From contig CALXRS010000009.1 in the NCBI GenBank assembly GCA_944390915.1, positions 1 through 60,211 on the forward strand: DNA of 60,211 nt, written 5' to 3'. Numbering within the stretch: the first letter of the stretch is position 1; each line of letters opens with the position of its first letter. The notes under the pieces are model-generated. The model did not search any database, was not told the DNA's origin, and worked only from the letters and a program-made list of their open reading frames with translations. This document shows positions 52,355 through 60,211 of the stretch, one piece after another. The position numbers and the translations under genes were made by a program. This DNA is from an uncultured Alphaproteobacteria bacterium (GTDB lineage Bacteria > Pseudomonadota > Alphaproteobacteria > RF32 > CAG-239).

Positions 52355-52801
52355 CTAGTTTTCCGTTAACAACTTGTAAATTTCAGCTGCCGTTTTGGCG
52401 TTGCGGATTTCGGCACAACGGTTTTCGTCTTTTAAGATTTTGGAAATTTGCGCCAGCGCGCTCAGGTGGTCGGCGCCGCTGTTTTCCGGCGAAACCAGAA
52501 AAAACAGCAAGTCGACGGGCTTGCCGTCGGCGGCGTTAAAATCAATCCCTTTGTCCAACCGGACAAACAGTCCTTTCAGGTTGCTCAGACCGGGGATACG
52601 TCCGTGCGGCAGAGCCGTGCCGCCGCCGAAAGCCGTAGACCCGAGGTTTTCCCTTTCCTGAATGACGTCAAACATTGTCAGCTTGTCGACGCCCGTTTTT
52701 TTTGCCAGTTTTTCTCCGGCAGCATCCAACAGGGCTTTTTTGGCCTCAATACCAACAACGGTGCAAACGTCATCCGCGGATAATATATCGGAAATTTTCA
52801 T
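52355..52801 (-). CDS. ptsN: Nitrogen-PTS EIIA component
   Basis: A phosphotransfer regulator, 148 residues. Phosphorylatable His66 lies in GGTALPHGRIPGL; the EIIA fold segments LTMFDVIQERENLGSTAFG and DLLFFLVSPENSGADHL are clear. The start at 52801 (MKISDILSADD) matches the family; upstream codons do not. It has a weak ribosome binding site and begins 20 bases after hpf. It is last gene of the Kdo/LPS-export cluster, as in many proteobacteria. Confidence 0.93.
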   Translation of the reverse strand: MKISDILSADDVCTVVGIEAKKALLDAAGEKLAKKTGVDKLTMFDVIQERENLGSTAFGGGTALPHGRIPGLSNLKGLFVRLDKGIDFNAADGKPVDLLFFLVSPENSGADHLSALAQISKILKDENRCAEIRNAKTAAEIYKLLTEN

Positions 52802-52821
52802 TTTAGTACCCGTAAAGCAGT

Positions 52822-53388
52822 TTATTTGTCGGCTTTCGGTTCTACCCAGCCGATGTTGCCGTCTTTGCGGCGATAGACCATGCTGATGTGGTTGTTGGCC
52901 GCATTGCGGAACATAATGGCGCATTCGTTGGCCAGATCCATATACATCACGGCTTCGCTGACGGTGCAGACGGGGATGTTTGCTTCCGTTTCGGCAATGG
53001 TCAACGGAGCGTTGACATCAATATCCATTTCCTCGTCGTTTTCAATAACCGGAAAAACGGCCTGCGAAGCGAGCTCGGCCAGCCCGGTCTTGCTCTTGTG
53101 GTCTTTTAGGCGGTTTTTGTGTTTGCTCAGGCGGACGGCAATATGGCTGTTGGCATTGTCAAAAGCCGTATAAGGGTCGCCGGCTGCGCCTGTGCCCTTC
53201 AATACGATATTTTTTGCAGGATGCACGGTCACTTCTGCGGAAAATTCGTCACCTTCTTTAGAGAAAGCGACATTGCAGCCGATCGGGTCGCTGAAATATT
53301 TGGTGACGGAATTCAAAATGCTTTCTTCGATATGCGAGCGCAGTCTGTCGCTGATATCGACCTGTTTGCCTGTAAGTGTGATTTTCAT
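52822..53388 (-). CDS. hpf: Ribosome hibernation promoting factor, long form
   Basis: A 188-residue protein. Residues 1-100 are the S30AE domain (MKITLTGKQVDISDRLRSHI) that sits in the decoding channel. Residues about 130-185 are the C-terminal dimerisation domain of long HPF (VYMDLANECAIMFRNAANNH, then ISMVYRRKDGNIGWVEPK). Long HPF dimerises ribosomes into 100S particles in stationary phase. AAGGAATAATC precedes the ATG at 53388. Confidence 0.94.
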   Translation of the reverse strand: MKITLTGKQVDISDRLRSHIEESILNSVTKYFSDPIGCNVAFSKEGDEFSAEVTVHPAKNIVLKGTGAAGDPYTAFDNANSHIAVRLSKHKNRLKDHKSKTGLAELASQAVFPVIENDEEMDIDVNAPLTIAETEANIPVCTVSEAVMYMDLANECAIMFRNAANNHISMVYRRKDGNIGWVEPKADK

Positions 53389-53556
53389 GATTATTCCTTG
53401 CAAAATATAATTAATTAAATGACTTTTCAAAGTTGCATTTTAACACATAAAATTAAGATTTCAACACCGTTTTGGAGTAATAAAATTAAAATAACGTTAA
53501 CAAAAAAGTCGTCACCCTCTGCCGGTTGCCCGTCTTGCGCGGAAAGTTATTGCCGG

Positions 53557-54297
53557 TTACATGGAAAAATTGTCGCCAAGATAAACCTTGCGCACTTCTT
53601 CATTGTTGACAATCTCGTCGGGGGTTCCTTCCATCAGCACGGTTCCGCCGTGGAGAATGTAGGCGCGGTCGGTAATGTCAAGCGTTTCGCGCACATTGTG
53701 GTCGGTGATGAGCACGCCGAGTCCGCGGTGTTTGAGCTGAGAAACAAGAGAACGGATTTCGCCGACGGCAATCGGGTCGATGCCGGCCAGAGGTTCGTCA
53801 AGCAAAATGAAGTTCGGTTGGCTGGCAAGCGCGCGGGCAATTTCCAGGCGTCTCCTTTCGCCGCCGGAAAGCGCCATGGCGGGCGATTTGCGCAGATGGG
53901 CGATGGAAAATTCGGACAACAATTCCTCCAACATGTTTTCGCGCTTGTCTTCGTCTTCCACCACAATTTCCAGAATGGCCTTGATGTTGTCTTCCACTGA
54001 CAGCGAACGGAAAATGGAGGCTTCCTGCGGCAGGTAGCCGATTCCCATCCGCGCCCGGCGATACATCGGCATGTTGGTAATGTCTTCGCCGTCGATATGC
54101 ACGTCGCCGTAGTCGGGCGTAATCAGTCCGGTAACGCAGTAAAAACAGGTGGTTTTGCCGGCGCCGTTCGGGCCGAGCAGTCCGACCGCTTCGCCGCGGC
54201 GCACATTGAGCGACACGTTGCGCAGCACCGGCCGGTTTTTGTATTTTTTGCCGATGTTAAAAATCTCCAGGGTCGAACTGCCGTTTTTGTCAAACAT
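53557..54297 (-). CDS. lptB: LPS export ABC transporter ATPase
   Basis: A 246-residue ATPase of the LptB2FG machine. Walker A GPNGAGKTT (42-50), signature LSGGERRRLEIARAL, Walker B FILLDEPLAGIDP and the LptB-typical LGVLITDHNVRETL switch. The segment FYCVTGLITPDYGDV is characteristic. It follows lptA by 21 bases. Confidence 0.96.
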   Translation of the reverse strand: MFDKNGSSTLEIFNIGKKYKNRPVLRNVSLNVRRGEAVGLLGPNGAGKTTCFYCVTGLITPDYGDVHIDGEDITNMPMYRRARMGIGYLPQEASIFRSLSVEDNIKAILEIVVEDEDKRENMLEELLSEFSIAHLRKSPAMALSGGERRRLEIARALASQPNFILLDEPLAGIDPIAVGEIRSLVSQLKHRGLGVLITDHNVRETLDITDRAYILHGGTVLMEGTPDEIVNNEEVRKVYLGDNFSM

Positions 54298-54318
54298 GTT
54301 ACTCTCGCTTTCGTTGCC

Positions 54319-55083
54319 TTAGTCTTCTTCGTACCACACGCCGGAAACCCGCTTGCCGCCGGAGAGCACTTTGCTGATGCCGGTGTTTAAGTCCGTTTCC
54401 GCCTTATCGCCGTGCAAAACATTGCCGTTTTGGCTGATGACGACGTTTTCGTAAAGATATACCTTGCCCTGATCGGGATAATAGATGCCGGTTGCGGCGG
54501 TTACCTCACCGTCGGCGGTTACGATTTTCGGATTTTCGGGGATTTCCACCCGTTCCAGAACCTCCGTGCCGTCTTTTCCGGTTTTGAAATATGTTTCCAT
54601 CACGTCGGCAAAAATTTTGTTTTTGCCGTTGTCCGCCACCACGTTTCCTTTGGCCACGGCCATGCCGCGATCGGGATAATAGGTAATGCCGTTGTCGGCA
54701 AAAACGCTTGCGTTTTCGTCTTTAACGCGCGCCGGTTTGCCTTTGATGACGACATAATTGCCGTCCATGTAATATTCCAGCCTGTCGCCGAAAGCGTCGG
54801 CCTTGCCCGTCTGCAGATGCGCGCGGCCGTCGGCGTTAAGCTCGGTTATTTCGTTTTTCCCGCTGCCGTTGTCGGCAAAAAAGACCGTCAGCCGGTCGCC
54901 GTTTACGGTCATGCCGTCTTTTACGGCGACGGCGTTGCCGACGGCAACCGCTTTCTTTTCAGTCTGGTATATTTCCACTTTTTCTTCGGCCGTAACCGTA
55001 ATGTCGCCGGCAAGCGCATTAACCGGTGCGGCAAAGGCGGCTGACAGAACCAGAAGGGGCAGGGAAAAAAACATGCCGTTCAT
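54319..55083 (-). CDS. lptA: LPS transport periplasmic protein LptA
   Basis: The periplasmic bridge protein for LPS. The 254-residue precursor has a signal peptide (residues 1-25, LPLLVLSAAFAAPVNALA) and the jellyroll OstA-like repeat region: AEEKVEIYQTEKKAVAVGNA, VNGDRLTVFFAD and GKVYLYENVVISQNGNVLHG. The length is somewhat above E. coli LptA. The start overlaps lptC by four bases. Confidence 0.92.
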   Translation of the reverse strand: MNGMFFSLPLLVLSAAFAAPVNALAGDITVTAEEKVEIYQTEKKAVAVGNAVAVKDGMTVNGDRLTVFFADNGSGKNEITELNADGRAHLQTGKADAFGDRLEYYMDGNYVVIKGKPARVKDENASVFADNGITYYPDRGMAVAKGNVVADNGKNKIFADVMETYFKTGKDGTEVLERVEIPENPKIVTADGEVTAATGIYYPDQGKVYLYENVVISQNGNVLHGDKAETDLNTGISKVLSGGKRVSGVWYEED

Positions 55084-55757
55084 TGCTTTTCTCCGCCGTT
55101 GTCCTGTTTAATGACGATTTTGCTTTTGCCGGTAAAAACCATCATTTTTTTGTCTTTGTAATATTCGAAACCTTCGGCTTCGAGATTGCCGAAATAGCCG
55201 TCGGCTTTTACCGGCGTGTCGGCGTAGGCTTTTGCCTTGTTGCCGTCGTAATACATTTTTTCGGTAACGGCGGTCATGCCGTCGCTGTAAACCATGTTGA
55301 CCGTTTGTTCCAGCCACAGCAGATTTTTCCGCTGGTCAAAATAACCGACCGGCGCCTTAATGCTCACCCACAGGTCGTCGGCCGTGGGCAACAGGCCTTC
55401 GGGGCGGATAAGCTTGATGAGTTTGGAACCGGGTTCGGTTTCGTCAATGGTGTCAGCAATCAGACTGTTTACCCGATTGTTGTCGTCGGTAATGTAAAAA
55501 ACGGTGTTTTCCATGTGCAGTTTTTCCAGTTCGCCGTCTTTCGGGCGGGAAATTTTCAACTGAAACTCGCCGTTTTTGTCGCTTAGTCCCGGCAAAAGCA
55601 CCAGCAGACCGGCCAGAGCGGCGGCCACTGCCGGCAGCAACAGCTTAACCAAACGCATCCGGCGTTGACGCCGGTTGGCTGCTTTTTCTTTTTTTCTCTT
55701 TGCTTTTTGCAGGCTGTCCGCCGCAAAAAAAAGATCCAATTTCTTAAAATCAACCAA
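55080..55757 (-). CDS. lptC: LptC-related LPS export protein
   Basis: A 225-residue single-pass inner-membrane protein: basic cytoplasmic N terminus (KKEKAANRRQRRMRLVK), one membrane segment (residues about 37-57) and a beta-jellyroll periplasmic domain (DGMTAVTEKMYYDGNKAKAY, GNLEAEGFEYYKDKKMMVF). It links the LptB2FG pump to LptA. The start is TTG directly after the kdsD stop, so translation is coupled. Identity in the N-terminal half is weak; assignment rests on fold pattern and position. Confidence 0.85.
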   Translation of the reverse strand: MVDFKKLDLFFAADSLQKAKRKKEKAANRRQRRMRLVKLLLPAVAAALAGLLVLLPGLSDKNGEFQLKISRPKDGELEKLHMENTVFYITDDNNRVNSLIADTIDETEPGSKLIKLIRPEGLLPTADDLWVSIKAPVGYFDQRKNLLWLEQTVNMVYSDGMTAVTEKMYYDGNKAKAYADTPVKADGYFGNLEAEGFEYYKDKKMMVFTGKSKIVIKQDNGGEKQ

Positions 55758-56783
55758 TTATGCAACCTTGCTCTGAACGGGTGAACCCTCGTTGTTTTTG
55801 TTTTCGGAAATGGTAAAGCCGGCGCGCAGGCAGTCGTGCATGTGGATGATGCCGATGGGTTTTTTGCCGTCAACCACAAACAGCTGGGTAATGCCTTTGC
55901 CGGTCGTGTTCATGATGTTGAGCGCCTCGGCCACGAGGATGTCGGGCGATGTGGTTTTCGGGTCGCGGGTCATAATGTCTACCGCGGTTTTGGAAAACAG
56001 ATCGTTGTCCGCAGAGTTTACCATTGCCCGGCGCAAATCGCCGTCGGTAATCATGCCGCTCAAATTTCCTTCCTCATCGACAATGCCGACGCAACCGAGC
56101 ATTTTTGACGACATGGTGAGGATAATCTGCCTCAGAGCCGCGTGTTCGTCAAGCAGCGGCATTTCGTCGCCGGTGTGCATCAGGTCGGAAACTTTTTGCA
56201 AAATGGCGCCGAGTTTGCCGCCCGGATGACGTTGTTTATAGTTGCTTTTGGAAAAACCCTTGCGCTCCATCAGGGCAATGGCCACAATATCACCGAGCAC
56301 AAGCGTCGCCGTGGTCGACGAAGTCGGCGCCAGCCCGAGCGGGCAGGCTTCCGGCGCGTCGGGCAGCTTCAGCAGAATGTCGCCGGCTTTGCCGAGCGTG
56401 CTGTCGGGGTTTTTGGTCATGGAAATCAGCGGAATACCGTATCTTTTGCAATATATCAGAATATCGGAGAGCTCTTTTGATTCGCCGCCGTTGGAAATGG
56501 CCAGCACGACGTCGTCGGTGGTCAGCATGCCGAGGTCGCCGTGGCTTGCTTCCGCCGGATGGACAAAGAACGACGGTGTGCCCGTGGAGGCGAGGGTGGC
56601 GGCAATTTTTTGCCCGATATGGCCGGATTTTCCCATTCCGGTAACGATCACCCGTCCTTTGGTCGACTGAATCAGGTCAAGCGCCCTGGTCAGGTTTTCG
56701 TCCATCTCGCTTTCCATCAGCCGTAGGGCGTCCACTTCCCTGTCGATGGTTCTTTTTGCCGATTCAATATCCGCGTTTGACAT
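55758..56783 (-). CDS. kdsD: Arabinose-5-phosphate isomerase
   Basis: Converts ribulose-5-phosphate to arabinose-5-phosphate for Kdo synthesis. The 341-residue KpsF/GutQ protein has a SIS domain (residues about 35-180: GRVIVTGMGKSGHIGQKIAAT, HPAEASHGDLGM, LGLAPTSSTTATL) and two CBS domains (about 205-330). AAGGGA precedes the ATG. It is first gene of the kdsD-lptC-lptA-lptB cluster, so Kdo supply and LPS export are expressed together. Confidence 0.96.
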   Translation of the reverse strand: MSNADIESAKRTIDREVDALRLMESEMDENLTRALDLIQSTKGRVIVTGMGKSGHIGQKIAATLASTGTPSFFVHPAEASHGDLGMLTTDDVVLAISNGGESKELSDILIYCKRYGIPLISMTKNPDSTLGKAGDILLKLPDAPEACPLGLAPTSSTTATLVLGDIVAIALMERKGFSKSNYKQRHPGGKLGAILQKVSDLMHTGDEMPLLDEHAALRQIILTMSSKMLGCVGIVDEEGNLSGMITDGDLRRAMVNSADNDLFSKTAVDIMTRDPKTTSPDILVAEALNIMNTTGKGITQLFVVDGKKPIGIIHMHDCLRAGFTISENKNNEGSPVQSKVA

Positions 56784-56958
56784 TATTATATAGTCCCTTT
56801 ACAACATTATAATGAATGAAAATATAGCAGAGAATATTCTTATTTTTTTGCGAACGCAAGCAATTTTCTCGCGGCTTGTTTACATCCTTTGCCCGAAGAC
56901 GGCGCGAACGGATGTCGGCGGCGCTTGCCGGGGCGGCAAAAAAGATGTTAAAAAACAG

Positions 56959-56987
56959 TTGACTCGCAAACAAATAAACATTAGTAT
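56959..56987 (+). promoter_or_regulatory. Candidate sigma-70 promoter of the str operon
   Basis: TTGACT, a 17-base spacer and TAGTAT, about 135 bases before rpsL. The 338-base region 56784-57121 has no gene; it holds this promoter and the kdsD promoter on the other strand. Confidence 0.55.
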
Positions 56988-57121
56988 TGCGCACGCAATC
57001 GGCGGCGGTTTCCGCTTTCTCCGGTTGTTGAAAAATAAGAGTTTTCACGCCGTGGCGTGCGGATTCGTCTGCCGCCGGCGGGTTTTTATGTTTGTAACAA
57101 TATGATATAAGGAAATTTGTG

Positions 57122-57493
57122 ATGCCTACAATTAATCAGTTAATTCGTAAATCACGAACACCTAAAGTGAAAAGAAACAAGGTCCCGGCCTTGAAGGCTT
57201 GTCCACAAAAACGCGGTGTTTGTACAAGGGTTTATACGACAACCCCGAAGAAACCGAACTCCGCTTTGCGTAAAGTGGCTCGCGTTCGGCTGACAAACGG
57301 CTTTGAAGTAATCAGCTATATCCCTGGTGAAGGTCATAATCTCCAAGAACACTCAGTGGTGCTGATTAAAGGAGGCCGTGTCAAAGACTTGCCTGGTGTT
57401 CGTTACCACATCATCCGCGGTACTCTTGATACGCAGGGTATTGCCAAACGTCGTCAGCGTCGTTCGCTTTACGGCGCGAAGAAACCGAAATAG
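57122..57493 (+). CDS. rpsL: Ribosomal protein S12
   Basis: 123-residue 30S protein of the decoding centre. [31 protein letters not shown] and [20 protein letters not shown] are diagnostic. Lys in PKKPNSA (the streptomycin-relevant position) is the usual wild-type residue. The ATG at 57122 follows AAGGAAATTTGTG. First gene of the str operon. Confidence 0.98.
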   Translation: MPTINQLIRKSRTPKVKRNKVPALKACPQKRGVCTRVYTTTPKKPNSALRKVARVRLTNGFEVISYIPGEGHNLQEHSVVLIKGGRVKDLPGVRYHIIRGTLDTQGIAKRRQRRSLYGAKKPK

Positions 57494-57501
57494 GAGGGTA
57501 A

Positions 57502-57975
<474 letters not shown>

Positions 57976-57993
57976 GAGAGAGGAAACAGTACA

Positions 57994-60069
57994 ATGGCTC
58001 GTACACACAGTTTGGAATTATACAGAAACATCGGTATCATGGCTCATATTGATGCCGGTAAAACCACCACCAGCGAACGCATTCTTTATTACACCGGCCA
58101 GACCCACAAGATCGGCGAGGTGCACGAAGGCGCCGCCACCATGGACTGGATGGAACAGGAACAGGAACGCGGCATTACCATTACTTCTGCCGCCACCACC
58201 TGTTTTTGGAAAGGTTATCGTATCAACCTTATCGACACTCCGGGACACGTGGACTTCACCGTTGAGGTGGAGCGCTCTTTGCGCGTGCTCGACGGCGCCA
58301 TCACCGTTTTCGATTCGGTTGCCGGCGTAGAGCCGCAGTCCGAAACGGTATGGCGTCAGGCCGATAAATATAAAGTTCCGCGGATTTGCTTCTGCAACAA
58401 GATGGACCGTATCGGCGCCAACTTCTTCCGCTGTCTGGATATGATTAAAGACCGTCTGGGCGCCCGCCCGATGGCTATCCAGCTGCCGATCGGCGTTGAA
58501 GCCGATTTCCGCGGCGTGGTCGACCTGTTGCAGATGAAAGCCGTCATCTATACGGGTGATACGGCCGATTCGCCGATTGAAATTCAGGAAATTCCGGCCG
58601 ATTTGAAAGAAAAGGCCGAGCAGTATCATGCCGAATTGGTCGAAATGGCCGTGGAAGAAGACGAACAGGCTATGGAAGACTATCTGGAAGGCAAGGAAAT
58701 TCCGGTGGAAACTCTGAAAAAATGCATCCGCAAGGGCACGCTGGCTCAGAGTTTTGTTCCCGTCTGCTGCGGCACCGCTTTCAAAAACAAAGGCGTGCAG
58801 CCTCTGCTTGACGCGGTGATCGACTATCTGCCGTCGCCGCTTGATATTCCGGCGATCGAAGGCGTTAAACCCGGCACCGACGAAGTGGTTGTCCGTCATC
58901 CGGATGACAAAGAGCCGCTTGCCGCACTGGCTTTCAAAATCATGAACGACCCGTTTGTGGGTTCGCTGACCTTTGTCCGTATTTATTCGGGCACCATGCA
59001 GGCCGGCACCTACATTTACAATTCGGTCAAAGACAAGAAAGAGCGCGTCGGCCGTATGCTTTTGATGCACTCCAACAAGCGCGAAGATCTGAAAGAAGCC
59101 AACGCCGGCGATATTATCGCTCTGGCCGGTTTGAAAGATACCACCACCGGCGATACTTTGTGCGACCAGGCTCACCCGATTGTTCTCGAGAACATGGAGT
59201 TCCCGGATCCGGTTATTGAGCTGGCGGTTGAACCGAAGACCAAAGCCGATGTTGAAAAAATGGGTATTGCGCTGTCGCGTCTGGCCATGGAAGACCCGTC
59301 GTTTAAGGTTTCTTCCGACCCGGATTCCGGCCAAACCATCATCAAAGGCATGGGCGAGCTGCACCTCGACATTATTGTCGACCGCTTAAAACGCGAGTTC
59401 AAGGTGGAATGCAACGTCGGCGAACCGCAGGTTGCCTACCGCGAAACCATCACCAAACCCTGCGATATTGAATATACGCACAAGAAGCAGTCGGGCGGTG
59501 CCGGTCAGTTCGCGCGTGTTAAGATTAAATTTGAACCGATTGAAGGCTACAACGGTTTCGAATTTGAAAACACGGTTGTCGGCGGTAATGTTCCGAAGGA
59601 ATATATTCCGGGTGTCGAAAAAGGTTTGAGAAGCGCCATGGATGCCGGTGTGATTGCCGGTTATCCGGTCACCGGCGTCAAGTGCAACCTCTACGACGGC
59701 GCCTACCACGAAGTCGACTCCAACGTTATGTGCTTTGAAATTGCCGCCCGCGCCGCTTTCCGCGAAGGTATGCGCCAGGCTTCTCCGAAGCTGTTGGAAC
59801 CGATTATGAAAGTGGAAGTTGTTACCCCTGAAGAATATATGGGTGACATCATCGGCGACCTGAACTCCCGTCGCGGTCTGGTCAACGGTATGGATCAGCG
59901 TGCCAATGCCCGGGTGGTTGACGCTCAGGTTCCGCTGGCCAACATGTTCGGCTATGTAAACACGTTGCGTTCTCTGTCGCAGGGACGCGCCCAGTTTACC
60001 ATGGTGTTTGACCACTATGCGGAAGTTCCGAACGACATTGCCGAAAAGGTAAAGGCCAAGAGCGCTTAA
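57994..60069 (+). CDS. fusA: Elongation factor G
   Basis: Translocation GTPase, 691 residues. The G domain has P-loop [12 protein letters not shown], switch [11 protein letters not shown] and NKMD. Domains II-V follow, ending [20 protein letters not shown]. Length is normal. AGAGGAAACAGTACA precedes the ATG. Confidence 0.98.
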   Translation: MARTHSLELYRNIGIMAHIDAGKTTTSERILYYTGQTHKIGEVHEGAATMDWMEQEQERGITITSAATTCFWKGYRINLIDTPGHVDFTVEVERSLRVLDGAITVFDSVAGVEPQSETVWRQADKYKVPRICFCNKMDRIGANFFRCLDMIKDRLGARPMAIQLPIGVEADFRGVVDLLQMKAVIYTGDTADSPIEIQEIPADLKEKAEQYHAELVEMAVEEDEQAMEDYLEGKEIPVETLKKCIRKGTLAQSFVPVCCGTAFKNKGVQPLLDAVIDYLPSPLDIPAIEGVKPGTDEVVVRHPDDKEPLAALAFKIMNDPFVGSLTFVRIYSGTMQAGTYIYNSVKDKKERVGRMLLMHSNKREDLKEANAGDIIALAGLKDTTTGDTLCDQAHPIVLENMEFPDPVIELAVEPKTKADVEKMGIALSRLAMEDPSFKVSSDPDSGQTIIKGMGELHLDIIVDRLKREFKVECNVGEPQVAYRETITKPCDIEYTHKKQSGGAGQFARVKIKFEPIEGYNGFEFENTVVGGNVPKEYIPGVEKGLRSAMDAGVIAGYPVTGVKCNLYDGAYHEVDSNVMCFEIAARAAFREGMRQASPKLLEPIMKVEVVTPEEYMGDIIGDLNSRRGLVNGMDQRANARVVDAQVPLANMFGYVNTLRSLSQGRAQFTMVFDHYAEVPNDIAEKVKAKSA

Positions 60070-60080
60070 TAACTGATAAT

Positions 60081-60114
60081 TTCGGCGCGTTTGTCGGTTG
60101 ACCGGCGCGCCGAA
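60081..60114 (+). terminator. Hairpin between fusA and tuf
   Basis: TTCGGCGCG / CGCGCCGAA with a long loop followed by AATTTTG. The U-tract is short, so it may attenuate rather than stop transcription into tuf. Confidence 0.6.
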
Positions 60115-60151
60115 AATTTTGTATGAATAATTTTTTAGGAAGAAAGAAGAG

Positions 60152-60211
60152 ATGGCAAAAGAGAAATTTGAAAGAAGCAAGCCGCACTGCAACATCGGGA
60201 CGATAGGACAC
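60152..60211 (+). CDS. tuf: Elongation factor Tu, N-terminal fragment (cut by window end)
   Basis: The first 20 codons, MAKEKFERSKPHCNIGTIGH, are those of EF-Tu just before its P-loop. The gene continues past the window. It is the expected fourth gene of the str operon; AGGAAGAAAGAAGAG precedes the ATG. Confidence 0.95.
   Translation, partial: MAKEKFERSKPHCNIGTIGH

Overview
The window looks like chromosomal DNA of an alphaproteobacterium, probably an uncultured host- or gut-associated lineage. The reasons are a CtrA cell-cycle regulator, the kdsD-lptC-lptA-lptB-hpf-ptsN order, the str operon (rpsL-rpsG-fusA-tuf), a DUF2924-recombinase pair and a YqgE homologue. Lineage is inferred from gene content only. 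Most genes have clear purine-rich ribosome binding sites and many are coupled by 1-11 base overlaps.

Positions 1-4076 are an AT-rich accessory region ending at a tRNA-Glu(CTC) gene. It holds a truncated serine recombinase with DUF2924 and a 50-residue upstream protein. Next come two small integrase-free units stacked on the tRNA 3' end. Unit A (1751-3053) carries a P-loop kinase-like gene and an alpha/beta hydrolase with its nucleophile Ser replaced by Leu. Unit B (3054-4007) carries one unrecognised gene. Both units have the same 110-base right arm, which supplies a terminator for the tRNA, and a related 30-base left arm ending in the tRNA 3' heptamer.

Positions 4367-28075 are mostly housekeeping: Fe superoxide dismutase, CtrA, YqgE, a DsbD-like thiol reductase, RNase HI, an M16 peptidase, single-chain glycyl-tRNA synthetase, HAD and Nudix enzymes, a CoA-disulfide reductase-rhodanese fusion, a YbhGFSR-type efflux operon, TrpRS and SerRS.

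Positions 28223-32149 are a second accessory region. Five tandem genes encode related small membrane proteins. Four of them share an almost identical 5' block and diverge afterwards. Next to them lie an L,D-transpeptidase-like (DUF2778/Tlde1-like) protein without a signal peptide and a sixth membrane protein with similar features. I read this as a candidate effector/immunity-type or rapidly diversifying surface system; that reading is inference.

Positions 32327-44451 hold an overlapping HAD, Memo-AMMECR1 fusion and M49-like zincin operon, a small membrane protein, a 52-residue lipoprotein, DNA polymerase III alpha and a membrane protein. They end with an isolated VirB8-like protein divergent from a TolC-like lipoprotein with an Ig-like tail.

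Positions 44605-60211 hold a LysR regulator, a long imperfect palindrome, YihY, FabI, the GatCAB operon, an unknown protein, the LPS-export/Kdo cluster (kdsD, lptCAB) with hpf and ptsN but no rpoN, and the str operon, cut inside tuf by the window end.
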